From positions 1 to 64,000 of the forward strand of contig JASJOG010000205.1 in assembly GCA_030142905.1 (NCBI GenBank): a stretch of DNA of 64,000 nucleotides. Reading direction: 5' to 3'. This stretch comes from Heliopora coerulea. Taxonomy: Eukaryota; Cnidaria; Anthozoa; Scleralcyonacea; Helioporidae. The position numbers and the translations under genes are program-made. The notes under the pieces were generated by a model. It saw only the letters and a list, made by a program, of their open reading frames with translations. It had not been told where the DNA came from and did not search any database. How positions within the stretch are numbered: position 1 is the stretch's first letter; each line of letters starts with the position of its first letter. Shown in pieces: positions 10,901 through 22,882 of this stretch.

Positions 10901-13116
10901 GTGTCAGATTATCATGAAAAATTTCTGTTCATGTATCTCTGACCGTGGCTCTATCCGTAGGGTCGTGGCCAAACGACAACGAAAATTAACGCACGTCAAA
11001 GAAAACCGTGCTAATTTAAATACGCTAAATTTTGGTGAACAAACGAGGCACAAGTTGAAACTTGCCAGGACTTGCAATGTTTCCCCCATGCGGCTTCAGA
11101 GTAGTGGTTTGCTATGCCCGCCCTCGAGAAAGCTTGTGTTCCACTATGCCATAAATCAATCACAGTAAACTACTGGCAAACCGCTGTGCACTGTCCACGG
11201 CTTGTGAACGATCATAAACAGTACTTTTGCTTGTTAAATGTCATTGAAGTGCCTGTGACTTGGCCTAAAGGCCCTCAGGTCTACGTCAGGTAAGAAACGC
11301 TGGTCACGTTCGTTCTCATTTGGTCAACCGCCAAGGATTATCCCTTTCCTGGTAGAATGTCTCCCCTCAACGGGTAAAATCGTTTAGCTTTAGCTGGAGT
11401 CAATTAAGAGGAGATGAGTCCTGTTGGGAAAGAGTTAAGAGTTAAAGTTTCAATTTCAGAATCATCCTCAGAGATCTATGAAAAAAAATTTTCTGTTCAC
11501 GCGTATCTCTGAGGATGATTCTGAAATAGAATTGAAACATTGCACATCCTCTCTTAACGCTTATCCGTGGATAAGCGTTAAGTTGTCGCGAGAATATCTC
11601 GTGCACTTGAGTTGGATTAAAACTCGCCTTCAATCCCTGTGGACTCGATAGCTCAACAGGTAGAGCGGCGGACCGGTATCCCGAAGGTGCGAGTTCAAAT
11701 CCCGCTCAAGTCAACATTTTTCAGTTGATTTCGGCAGTGTCAGATTGCCATTAAAGTTTCAGTTGACCGGTTTTTTGCTTTCATTCCATAGGGACACCAG
11801 CGACCATGAGTCAACTAGCGAAAGATGTTTGCACGTTCTTGAAATGGGCAGCAGGTATGATCCAACACGACGAAGCATGGTGACCATAAGTCACTTCTCA
11901 ATACGGTCGACTAATTTTAGGCCACTCACCTGAGATAAGGAACTGCGAACGTGCGGGCTTTCAAGCGATCCGAGATCTACTCGGCATTTATTTGAGAAAT
12001 AACGTGACGGCTTTTTTCAAGCAAATTTTCCTCTTCCAGTTTCAATTTTTCCTTTACTTCACCCCTCTCGTGGTTCTTTCGAAGTTCTCCAGTCTCTCGT
12101 ACGTTTCACTCCTATCTGCTTTCAGCAATGCTATTAGTAAGTTTTTCGGCGCGTGTTAAGGGGGTGGATACGAGATCTTAACCTATGAGGCCAGGTAATC
12201 GAGTGCATTCTGAAAGAGTGAATTGCTTATGCAACTTATTCCAGCGACGGAAGAGTTCGTGATGGCTTTGCGCGCTTGCGGTCCTTGGTACTTCCATCTC
12301 TCTCGGTTTTTCGGGACTTTTAGTCGCTGATATTATTCATGTCTTGGTATTAGTTTGTAAGACAAATACTGTTGACTAAATATAGTTAGTGTTCTGCAAA
12401 AATTTTCCCTGTTTTCACGTTCGCCCGTGCATGTTGAGGGATAATTAGAAGTCTTCCCACTTTCAAGAGCATTAAGGGACTAAATATCCGCATTCTTTCC
12501 ATGAGAACCATAGATACAGAGGTAATGAAGGTATTATTGCTTTCAAACGTTGTGTCCTTATTACAGAACCCGACCACGATGATCGGAAAAGAATGGGAAT
12601 GAAGGTATTTGATGTTGTTGCATTCGTTCGAAATAGATACACGGTAGTGCTAAGTGACATCAAAATCCCTTTGGTCCAAGTACCTTACAAAATTACCCTC
12701 ACCAAATTCATCCCATCCTGTTTCTAAACAAAACTTTCTTTACTCCCGGCTTCTCTACCCTTTCTTTCTACCCTGCCACCTTCTCTCCCTTCTATAATTC
12801 TTTTCTCCTTCTTCCTGTTCTTTCCTCTCCTGTCCTTTCCTCCCATTGCCTTCCCCTTCTATCCCTTTCCTTTCTTGTTCCCAACTATCGCTACCCGTCA
12901 TTTTCCTTTTTCTTGCCTTCTTTGTAGCTTTTCTTCACGTCCCGTCCCTTCCTTAGTCCTCGACGGAAAGACCTAACCAAGCGATTCCGTCTTTTTAATA
13001 TCCACTAGGCATTAACTATATTCTCTTTGCTGGCAATTGCCTCATGGTACTACAAGCGACATAAGTGGAGCGTTTTGAAGAGTAGAAAAATAGCTTATTG
13101 GAAACCGTCGACATAA
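1914..13116 (+). CDS. CYC1: Cytochrome c1, heme protein of respiratory complex III
   Basis: Eleven exons join in frame: 1914-1982, 3190-3237, 4494-4639, 6350-6476, 8753-8809, 9075-9135, 9801-9853, 10548-10695, 11792-11854, 12567-12604, 13009-13116, giving 305 residues (vertebrate precursors are about 325). The product passes electrons from the Rieske protein to cytochrome c at the inner mitochondrial membrane. Exons 1-3 give a basic presequence ([14 protein letters not shown]) and a hydrophobic sorting segment. The c-type heme site CSACH is at residues 100-104 (motif [12 protein letters not shown]). The axial Met lies in GQAIAMAP, near residue 223. Exon 11 encodes the C-terminal anchor followed by [12 protein letters not shown], typical of the family. 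All introns are GT-AG. Several carry transposon or SINE insertions (3352-4215, 5519-5945, 7329-7510, 7519-8491). Identity is secure; the presequence exon is the least certain part. Confidence 0.95.
3352..4215 (+). mobile_element. hAT-like DNA transposon remnant with BED-finger-like fragment
   Basis: It lies in CYC1 intron 2. The ends are inverted copies: CAGTGCAGGCTTCTCAATAT at 3352 and, on the other strand ending at 4215, CACTGGCAGGCTTCTCAATAT with one extra base. Next to both ends are CACACACA-rich subterminal stretches. Inside, 3650-3831 is open and encodes a short protein ending [13 protein letters not shown], whose CxxC pattern resembles the first half of a BED zinc finger. An acidic open stretch (rich in D, E and N) follows the stop and runs to about 3950. 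No transposase core is present and I could not define a target duplication, so hAT is the best guess and not proven. Confidence 0.5.
5519..5945. repeat. Inverted pair of tRNA-like SINEs (family A)
   Basis: In CYC1 intron 3. A minus-strand copy (about 5519-5690) and a plus-strand copy (about 5780-5945) face each other around a short centre in which GATAATGAGA/TCTCATTATC-type words also mirror. Each copy has a tRNA-like head: GGTAGCTCAATGGTTAGAG (box A-like) and a box B-like GGTTGCAGGCTTGATCCC, followed by the element body with TTTCTGAGCCCCAG. Transcripts of this intron could fold into a hairpin of roughly 200 bp. It is a SINE and not a tRNA gene, because the anticodon arm does not fold properly and many diverged copies exist in the window. 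Confidence 0.7.
6955..7090 (-). repeat. tRNA-like SINE, family A
   Basis: In CYC1 intron 4. On the minus strand it shows the same body and head as the copies at 5519-5945: TTTCTGGGGTTAGGGCTTG in the body and a box B-like GGTTGAAGGTTCCAATTTCC. The head is cut short after the ACTCAATGGTTAGAGTG segment. Confidence 0.65.
7329..7510 (+). repeat. tRNA-like SINE, family C
   Basis: In CYC1 intron 4. The tRNA-like head reads GCTGGTGGCACAGTGGTAG (box A-like) and AGGGTTCGATTCCGGC (box B-like). A body with GGACCTATAGGGAGAGCAGC and GGTAGGGTCATCCAGTATA follows. A second copy in opposite orientation lies at about 62450-62710 and shares both head and body. Confidence 0.7.
7519..8491 (-). mobile_element. TTAA-flanked terminal-inverted-repeat element with a 145-codon ORF
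   Basis: In CYC1 intron 4. The left end is TTAA then ACACGGAGCGA (7519-7533); the right end is TCGCTCCGTGT then TTAA (8477-8491). That is an 11-bp perfect inverted repeat flanked by a TTAA duplication, as expected for piggyBac- or Kolobok-type insertion. The minus-strand frame 7594-8031 encodes 145 residues starting [13 protein letters not shown], with a Tyr/Lys-rich middle ([19 protein letters not shown]). I do not recognise this protein and see no DDE/D catalytic pattern. It may be an accessory or captured gene, or a chance open frame. Confidence 0.55.
8500..8720 (+). repeat. Dispersed repeat shared with the MTG2 intron
   Basis: The segment with GATTGACATCTTGG, ACGAGAG and TCGAGGAC spacing recurs, diverged, at about 50310-50400 inside an MTG2 intron. 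No coding content is apparent. It adjoins the right end of the TTAA element but appears to lie outside its inverted repeat. Confidence 0.45.
9202..9389. mobile_element. Short MITE-like inverted repeat, copy 1
   Basis: In CYC1 intron 6. The ends mirror each other imperfectly: GGTCCAATTACACGATACAA at the left and, on the opposite strand, GCCCCATCCACACAATACGA at the right. Both continue into ACGATTGTTCGT. There is no ORF. A related copy in inverted arrangement lies at 48513-48702. Confidence 0.55.
10725..10945 (+). repeat. tRNA-like SINE, family B, copy 1
   Basis: In CYC1 intron 8. The head (10806-10876) looks like a tRNA: 7-bp acceptor stem GACTCGA/TCGAGTC, box A-like TAGCTCAACAGGTAGAGC, box B-like GTGCGAGTTCAAATCCC. 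The anticodon arm has only about three good pairs, and the flanks (GGATAAGCGTTAAGTTG upstream, GAAAAATTTCTGTTCATG downstream) recur in the other copies. I therefore call a SINE and not a functional tRNA gene. Confidence 0.7.
11460..11760 (+). repeat. tRNA-like SINE, family B, copy 2 with fold-back 5' end
   Basis: In CYC1 intron 8. The head at 11642-11712 is nearly identical to copy 1, but its acceptor stem is damaged (CAAGTC at the 3' side). Upstream, 11446-11480 and 11500-11535 are inverted copies of a segment containing CAGAATCATCCTCAGAGAT, so the 5' side can fold into a hairpin. Another short palindrome, GCTTATCCGTGGATAAGC, follows at about 11560. Confidence 0.65.
12720..12960 (+). repeat. 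Polypyrimidine low-complexity tract
   Basis: About 240 bases in the last CYC1 intron consist almost only of C and T (runs such as CTTTCCTCTCCTGTCCTTTC). The 3' splice site of exon 11 follows at 13009. Confidence 0.75.
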
Positions 13117-16100
13117 GAAAGTTATAAATTATCCTTGGAGTGTTCTGTGCCATGCTTCTTATTGGTGAAATTGGATGTATACTGTCTGTCATTGCAGGAC
13201 ACTACTTTTATGGTATATTGTTAGATCTAAACGTTGACAGTACACGCTAAGGACTGCAATACGATCACATAATTTTTAATATTTTATAAAACCTTAGAAA
13301 TCTGTGATGAACTACTATGAATCGTAATGGCGGCTTTAGCACCTTTCTAACTGCTACAAAGACATGCAGCTGTCATTCTATCCGGCAATTATAACCTCCT
13401 TGGAAGTCTATGGCGCAGATTGAATGCATGGAGCAGGCAGTAACTTGTTTCCATACTTTTTCCAAGTCCTTCTAGCGGATTTAGGCATCAGCCTTGGTTG
13501 TATATTGTACCACGCTTAAAACTTGAACTAGACTTTTTAAGTAAAATTACGGACGATGACCGGTGTTTTTTTAGATTTTTTTTTCTGAGCCCTTTACCGG
13601 AATCTACACGTCGAAGAGCGTAGAACTCATTTAGGGAACTGCAGCTAGATGTTAGAGTGTTGTAGTACAATGGGTGTTAATCCTTCAAGACTCAAAAAAG
13701 CTCTCCAGATGGGAAACGAACTCAAAGTATTCTGAATGCTAGCTGCCAGATGCACTAACCATTGAGCCACCAGTACTAAGATGTTGGACTTCATTCCATC
13801 AGCATGATGCAACAAGCCATGTCATACTTCAATGAAATCTAACAGCAACGCGATAATGGGACGCCATCACACAGTCGTGGTCCATCAGCACCAATGCAGC
13901 ATGCAGACAGGCGTCATGCTGTTATCAGGTCTTCACAATATTCTGAACAGGTCTGGACCGGTTATACAAGATGATTAACTTTAGTCACGACAAGAACTAA
14001 TTTTTAGGTAACCAGGATTGGAGTGTGAAAATTTAGCTATATTTTAATCACCCGACCGGTGATTAAACCATGATTGACAGTTCTGCACAACTGCGGCCTC
14101 ATGCAGAGCGCGCGTCTTGCGGGTGTACTTCGCAGAAGTTCATGCGAAGCGTATTCGCAAGAGACATTTCGAGGAAAAATTTTTCTCGGTGGAAATTCGG
14201 CATTACTCGGGAGTGATCTGGATTACACCTGATCCTGTCTGTTGTAGTGGAATCGTAAGTCTAAGCCGGGTTTGTTTTCTACAGCGTAAATACGGCACAA
14301 GTTAAACTCGGACAACAAAAAGTGCGGATCTGGCGATTCCTTACGGCAATATAAATACCAGGTCATGGGCACTCATTGGCAGAAAGATGCGATAGCATTG
14401 GTGCTATCTTCACGTGTTTGTAATTTGCCACCACAAGACAAGAGAACAGTTAGTGATAAAGTCAACGTACAACGCTTACGCAAACGGGAATGCTTATATC
14501 GACAGGAATAGTACGCGAAGACAGAATTGAAAGGTTCTGTCACGCGAACAGGTTGTCAAGTGAATGAAACTGTACGCGATTTGCAGCTTGTACGGTACAA
14601 GCTTACGAACGCGATTTTTTACAAAAACCAGTTCGAAATCAGGCCAGACAATTATTCTTAAGGCGAACATCGCGCCAGTCCAAATTTTTTTGAACAACTT
14701 CTGGTCATTTCATGAACCGAGCAATTGCCGGTCGAACTTCATAATGTACTACATTCTATTACCCAGTAGTTTTTTACTACCTCACACTTTCAGAAAATGC
14801 TTGAGGAAGCTATTCTGGAGGATGAGGATTGATATTTCAAGCTTAGGCATCCCCACTTGAATAACAAGACTGTATACTTACAAGGTTTTATTTAACTTGA
14901 GACTAATCTAAACCAGTTCTAGGCATAAAATTTCTTTTTCTGAACTTTATATAAGTGAGTGACGCAAAACAATGTAGAATAAAACAATTTCTTGTAATTA
15001 AATACATATCATTTAAGAGGAGGAACTCTGAAAACATATTACATTTTGTCGAGCTTTCTTCGCCTGTTTGGCGCAAAGTGTTAAAAAGGACATTCATCGT
15101 GTCATTCAGCAACTTCGTTAGAACAGCAGTTTTACGTAGTCTTGGAATTCGTGATCATGGCTCTCTTTCGTTTCTTACATATACAGGAAGGTAAACCTAT
15201 AAAAAGAGAGAGCAAGTGATCTCAAATTGCAATATGAAATTTCATCTTGGCGGTGAAATGCATTCTGTATCAAGAAAATTTGGACGTTCTAGTGTATTTT
15301 CAGTCAAGTATTACTGCCGCGATATAATTTATGCGTTGTTTTGAACGATATATAAATACTGCGTATATTTGCATTCATTACATAAGCACGGGAATCTTTC
15401 ACGGTGTGCCTCACAGGATATACGGGTTCTTGCACTGGTGGAAGAAATCGTATCAACAGTCTGATTGGCTAACGATTTTCCCGCCACAACACCGTCTTCG
15501 GGGAGGGAAGGGGAGGGGGGATTGAATGTTTTCTTTGTAATTTCTCAATGGATAATATAAGGATAATGAACGAAAATCTAAAGAAAAACAATCTTACTGT
15601 CAACTTTTACCAGATGTTAAAGGTAGGAGACACGTTTTGTATCTCGGACAACGCCAACGAACATTGGTGACGCTTTTATCAGGTTTTCCACAAAGGCTTT
15701 ATTGTTCTTATATTCGAGGCCTTATACACTATTCCTATTGCCCTTAACGTTCAACAGTGCTAGATTTTTCTTTGTTATGGTTGTGGTAATTTTGAGGGAA
15801 GTGCCTTCGATTGCATTGTAACGGCCGAACATATTATCGTATTGCGTGTGGCTCGGTAAACAAATATGTTTGACATTTCGAATTATTAAGATGGAAAACT
15901 GTCATCAGCCAAAGGCTGAGGCATTTTCAAGTTTCTACCTGAACATGTCGAGCTTTGGCTGGCAAGCAGCTTGTCTTGGTCAAGCGAAACAGCTTACCAG
16001 TGGTGTGTCATTAGCACACGCATAATATCGCTCTGTTTATGTAGTTAAATAAAATAGTATCGTGTGCTCATAACGTGACAATCTCAGCAGTGCATACAAC

Positions 16101-16189
16101 CAAATATGCACATATCTGGAGTTTTGTCTACATTTTTAACCAACCATCGTCAAGTATTTGAAGAAAATGTCTCACAATGTAATATGACA
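13117..16189. other. Convergent gap between CYC1 and NUDT21
   Basis: This gap holds the 3' flanks of two genes that point at each other. I find no credible exon. A tRNA-like fragment on the minus strand sits at about 13690-13785 (GGTGGCTCAATGGTTAGTG). A 10-bp-stem hairpin around ATTAATCACC-type arms lies near 14043-14070. The terminal mini-exon expected for NUDT21 (six or seven residues) could be in this gap, but I could not place it. Confidence 0.5.
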
Positions 16190-18688
<2,499 letters not shown>

Positions 18689-19014
18689 CTTGTTTTTCAG
18701 CAAAACAACCACGGAAAAGACTTGGGAGAGCCATGAATTGTTTCCACATGTAATTTATTCGAAATTAATTTAAATTTATTGACATATCTAAACTTGCAAC
18801 ATCACTTATCGAACTACTTATAAGTCGAGATACTAACGCAATTCCGAGTCTGCCTACATTGAAATAATGTCATGAAACTTAGTCAAATATTTTTTATCCC
18901 ATTTTCTAAATTTTCCGTAGTTGTGCGCGCGCATATGGTAATGAGCATTAAGCAATCCCATAACATGATTCATAAGGCTAGCCGTTTAAATATCGTTTCT
19001 AAAGTTTAGGTGGT
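18689..19014. promoter_or_regulatory. Divergent promoter gap, NUDT21 / U4 snRNA
   Basis: It separates the NUDT21 start codon (18688, minus) from the 5' end of U4 copy 1 (19015, plus). The last ~115 bases (from 18897) are conserved in mirrored form upstream of U4 copy 2 (22220-22340). The best kept block is ATGGTAATGAGCATTAAGCA, then CCCATAACATGATTCATAA, about 45-85 bases before the RNA. That is where a snRNA proximal sequence element would lie. There is no TATA box at -25, as expected for a Pol II snRNA promoter. Confidence 0.6.
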
Positions 19015-19157
19015 AGCTTTGCGCAGTGGCATTATCGTAGCCTATGAGGTTCATCCGAGGCGCGATTATTGCTGATTGAAAACTTATACCAATACCCCGC
19101 CAGACGGCATGAAATATGGCCGGCTCGGCAATTTTTGATGGTCCCTGGCGGGACCGA
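19015..19157 (+). ncRNA. U4: U4 spliceosomal snRNA, copy 1
   Basis: This matches eukaryotic U4 along its length. The 5' end AGCTTTGCGCAGTGGC forms stem II with U6. The 5' stem-loop from ATCG to CGAT contains the k-turn (ATGAGG opposite CCGAGGC) that binds the 15.5K/SNU13 protein. GATTATTGCTGATTGAAAAC provides the U6 stem I region. A central hairpin follows, then the Sm site AATTTTTG (about 19129-19136) and a 3' hairpin GGTCCCTGGCGGGACC. In the tri-snRNP, U4 holds U6 inactive until spliceosome activation. The gene diverges from NUDT21 and is mirrored by copy 2. Confidence 0.95.
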
Positions 19158-20960
19158 TATACTTATAAAAGAAATATGATTTGTCCATCTATGTTGATTA
19201 ATTGGTTCTCAGTCTGACTCCATTGTGTAAGGAACTCGATAACCGGTATCGCTCGTGAAGCTTCACTTGCAATGTTATTAACCCTTACTTATTTCACCAA
19301 AACCAACAAAGCGGTGGAGGCAATGAGCTGATAAACCTGTCGCTTGTTTAAAGTTCAGTTCCAAAATAGCGAAAAGAACCCTATGGAGGTTATCCTTTAC
19401 GACAAGTTCTCTCCATTTAAATCAACATCAGTGCTACTTAACTGAGAAAACAATTGCTCATTCAAGCTACTTCGCAAATATATGTTTGTAGCTTTAGAAC
19501 ATTCGCAAGAGATTCCCCAAGCGGAAAACGTAATCTTGTGATAAATACTAGTGCCCATCTTTATGGCTCTACTTCGTGTTTTTTGCTGGGCACTGATATT
19601 TATCACAAGATTATGTTTGTAGTTTTTATAGTTTTTCTTAGTCATTGAATTGAGAAATGAAGGTATGGTGTTTATTAACACCAAATTATTCCTGTTGGAG
19701 TTTCGATGAACTGTCTTGGGACCGTTTTGATTGGTTGTAACACCTGGGGAGTTAGGAAACATTTAGGACTTTGCCCGTCTTGTAAGACAATAATATGCAA
19801 ATCTGTTCGCGTGAATTTATTTTCGTAGAAAATTTTTGGAGATCAGATATGTGAGTGCAGAGCAAGTGAACGTGAGTCTGCCGGATGTAAATTGAAGAAT
19901 GTAGTTAAAACCAGGAATCAAGGACAAGCTAATAATGGTCTTTCAAACTGGAGTTGAGTTTTTTAAGGTCCTTTGATTTGATTCCGAGTGCTGAAGACCT
20001 TGGAGATTAATAATCAGGAACACGAAATGCGAAAACGAACTGCAATACCTTTTGACTCTTTGGGTAGTGGTGAGAACGTCCAGGTACATAAAAGGGAAAC
20101 CCAGTGAAAGCACATTCGGAGATAACGTGATATTAAGTTGAAAAAAATGCCGCTCGCCAGACCTGATAGTCGTTAAGACTCCGGTCACAGTAAAACTGCC
20201 AAAAATACAGAAGTCAAGAAACTATCACAGATAAACTAGACATCAGTGGTAAGATACATACTATTTTATCTTATATTAACGAAATAGATGTGGCTAAATG
20301 ATCTACTGAAACTTCTGATCGACTTTGAAAACATTTTAATTTGTCAATGGGACGCTTTTCTGCCTTGAAGGAGACCAACTCCCATCAATTTAAAAGTGAT
20401 GTCTTGATGATTGTCTTTATTACTTTAAGTTTTACATTGCAAACAGGGTAACTTTGTAACGTTGGCGGACAAGTAGTGTATCAATGTTGTTGCATCTATC
20501 TTAAATACTCGTGTAGTCTTTTATCTGCAATAATAGACATGAAAACATTTCTTGACTCTTTTTGGTTGAAAGTACCGCAATTCGAACGTCACACAGTGCA
20601 GAAAAAATGGCTAGACGATAACCTGCCCCAAATTTCCTTTCTCGGCACTGGTACATGTATTCTTTGGCACTTGTAGCAAGGTGGGCGCGGTTTCTTAAAA
20701 TTCGTGCTATTTTAGCTCTGTAAAATTGAAGCTGATGAGACACTTGTTGAAGTGCTATAAACACAGATGTTATGACTTCAAGTCTAACTCAGCTACACGT
20801 ACAAAAACACACTCTTTACGAAACCTGGTATCAGGTTCGTGTAGAAATTTGTAGCTTCCCCTTATGACAACATCCTAATAATGGCAGTTGATTCTGAAGG
20901 TTCGCAAGCTGCAAATACAGTTTTGGTGGAAAATCTGCTAAAACGTTAGTATTCACCCTC
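19158..20960. other. Left part of the U4 spacer
   Basis: Up to about 19380 this is the inverted arm described above. From 19527 to 19616, two inverted copies of AATCTTGTGATAAATA bracket TGCTGGGCACTGATATTTAT. The word TTGCTGGGCACTGAT is also found at the end of the Penelope-like fragment at 43215, so this may be a retroelement end. I see nothing recognisable between 19800 and 20960. Confidence 0.45.
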
Positions 20961-20964
20961 CTTA

Positions 20965-21070
20965 CCAGTTACTAGTTCCGAGTTGAAAGTTCCGAGTACC
21001 GGATTACTAGTTCCGAGACCGAGTTACTAGTTCCAGGTAACTCGGAACTAGTGACTAGTACTTCGGAAGT
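20965..21070. repeat. ACTAGTTCCGAG direct and inverted repeat cluster
   Basis: The 12-mer ACTAGTTCCGAG occurs twice directly (a third copy is diverged to TTACTAGTTCCAGG) and once inverted (CTCGGAACTAGT), with partial copies, in about 100 bases. It directly precedes the fold-back element. Confidence 0.75.
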
Positions 21071-21757
21071 AGTACACCTTTTGCTGTTCATTACCAGAAA
21101 ATATACTATCATTAACGCTAACCTCAAACTCACTAACGCAAAAACATATTCAGTTTATTCAATCGACACTCATTTGCGTAGATACGCAACCATTTGCATC
21201 AAAGGGCATTCCATAGCGCCAACAGAAGATCATTAACACCATTCTACTATACATTAGGGATAAAATTTCAATAACGCAAGAGGAATATCTTGCCTAATTG
21301 AAATTTTATTATCCCTAATGTGTAGTAAAATGGTGTTAACGATCGTCTGTTGACGCTATAGAATGCGCTTTGATGCAAATGGTTGCCTATCTACGTTAAT
21401 GAATATCGACTGAATAAAATAAATGTATTTTTGCATTAATGAGTTTGAGGTTGGCATTAATGATAGTATATTTTCTGGTAATGAACAGCAAATGGTGTAG
21501 TATACATTAGGGATAATAAAATTTCAATTACACCAGAGAAATATCTTGCCTAATTGAAATATTATTATCCCTAATGTACAGTAGAATGGTGTTAATGGTC
21601 GTCTGTTGGCGCTATGGAATGCCCTTTGATGCAAATGGTTGCGTATCTACACTAATGAACGTCGATTGGATAAAATGGATGCATTTTTGCGTTAATGAGT
21701 TTGAAGTTGGCGTTAATGATCGTATATTTTCTGGTAATGAACAGCAAAAGATGTAGT
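21071..21757. mobile_element. Fold-back element with three ~190-bp modules
   Basis: One module runs on the minus strand (about 21075-21250) and recurs in plus orientation at about 21320-21500 and 21580-21757. Each module has CATTAACGC/GCGTTAATG words, an octamer ATGCAAAT (minus at 21192-21199, plus at 21373-21380 and 21629-21636) and TATTTTCTGGTAATGAACAGC. Hairpins lie between the modules, with arms of the type TACATTAGGGATAA and TTATCCCTAATGT (about 21250-21322 and 21505-21580). No credible protein is encoded. The structure resembles fold-back (FB) transposons. Confidence 0.7.
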
Positions 21758-22077
21758 TTTGATACTTTGATTAAAGAATTGACTCTTAGCGGTGTACTTC
21801 CAATTTCACGTTTTTATTTATACCCGGTTCTTTTCGCCTTTTTGGAACTGAACTTAAAACTAAACAAGCAAAAGGTTTATCAACTCATTGCCTACACCGC
21901 TTTGTTGGTTTTGGTGAAATAAAAAAGGGTTAATAACATTGCAAGTGAAGCTTAACGGCCACGAATGGACGTTGAAGCTTCACGAGCGATACCGGTTACC
22001 GTGTTCCTGACACAGTGTAGACACTAAGAACGAATAAATCAACATAGATACATCATAACATTTTTTTATAAGTATAT

Positions 22078-22219
22078 CGGTCCCGCCAGGGACCATCAAA
22101 AATTGCCGAGCCGGCCATATTTCATGCCGTCTGGCGGGGTATTGGTATAAGTTTTCAATCAGCAATAATCGCGCCTCGGATGAACCTCACAGGCTACGAT
22201 AATGCCACTGCGCAAAGTT
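22078..22219 (-). ncRNA. U4: U4 spliceosomal snRNA, copy 2 (mirrored)
   Basis: This is almost identical to copy 1 on the opposite strand: the 5' end AACTTTGCGCAGTGGC, the k-turn stem-loop (CCTGTGAGG where copy 1 has CCTATGAGG), the intact Sm site AATTTTTG and the 3' hairpin GGTCCCTGGCGGGACC. The upstream conserved block is also kept, so it is probably transcribed. The RNA is convergent with copy 1 across the spacer. Confidence 0.93.
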
Positions 22220-22735
22220 AACCAACTACCGGTGAGAAACGAAATTTATTCAGCTAACTTTATGAATTATGTTATGGGATAGCTTAATGAGCATTACCAT
22301 AGGCGTGCGCATCACCACAAAAAAAATTAGAAAATCTGGGAACATGTACCAAAATTTATAAAAATATTAAATATAGAAAATTAAAATTATAATTATTTAT
22401 ATAACTTATGTGATCTGTCTATAGTAGGTAGGTACGCTTCTGAGACCATAGGTGTATCCCCGCCGCTATTAACGCGTATATTCAATCAGAACTATTCGAC
22501 GCATGTGCGCTGCGAAAAAAGTCGAGTCGCGCGACGTTTTCCGCCTAGTGGAGATTCGGCTTACAAGTTCAGAAAAACTGGCGACATTTAATGGCTAGAT
22601 ATATGCTTCTTTTATAAATCCAATTAACTCTTTCCTGTTTAGGGGTCTACCTTTGATAATGAACCGTAGATAGTCTCACCATTTGTTAAATTGTGTTTTC
22701 AGCACAAATTATTTTGTCCTTTTATGCTCAGTTAT

Positions 22736-22882
22736 TTTTGCGCAACGTGCAGCGACAATATCGTAGCCTGTGAGGCTCATCCGAGGCGCGATCGTTGCTG
22801 ATTGAAAATTTATATCAATGCTCTGCCAGATGACATGGAATATGGTCGGCTATGCAATTTTTCATGGTCCTTCATTGGACCG
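22736..22882 (+). pseudogene. U4: Diverged U4 snRNA copy 3 (pseudogene or variant)
   Basis: From TATCGTAGCCTGTGAGG to the end it lines up with copies 1 and 2, including the k-turn stem-loop (GAGGCTCATCCGAGGCGCGAT) and a 3' hairpin GGTCCTTCATTGGACC whose stem survives although the loop differs. The 5' end that pairs with U6 is disrupted (GCGCAACGTGCAGCGACAA instead of GCGCAGTGGCATTA), and the Sm site reads AATTTTTC. The conserved upstream block of the other two copies is absent. A pseudogene is more likely than a functional variant. Confidence 0.75.

Larger units (their letters stand above)
18897..22340. repeat. Large inverted duplication carrying two U4 genes
   Basis: The left arm, 18897 to about 19380, reappears in reverse complement at about 21827-22340. 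Each arm holds the U4 upstream region, the whole U4 gene, its 3' flank and about 220 further bases (shared words: GAAGCTTCAC, AACCGGTATCGCTCGTGAAGC, CCAAAACCAACAAAGC, AAGTTCAGTTCCAAAA). The arms are about 480-510 bp with scattered substitutions and small indels. The roughly 2.4-kb spacer differs and contains a fold-back element. Confidence 0.85.

Noticed and set aside
19397..19762. 121-codon minus-strand frame in the U4 spacer
   Set aside because: It runs across a hairpin with a retroelement-end word (TGCTGGGCACTGA). The shared residues ISAQQ with the frame at 43078 come from that DNA repeat, not from a conserved protein.
20965..21757. CRISPR-like repeats
   Set aside because: Copies are inverted and unevenly spaced, in a clearly eukaryotic locus; this is a fold-back element.
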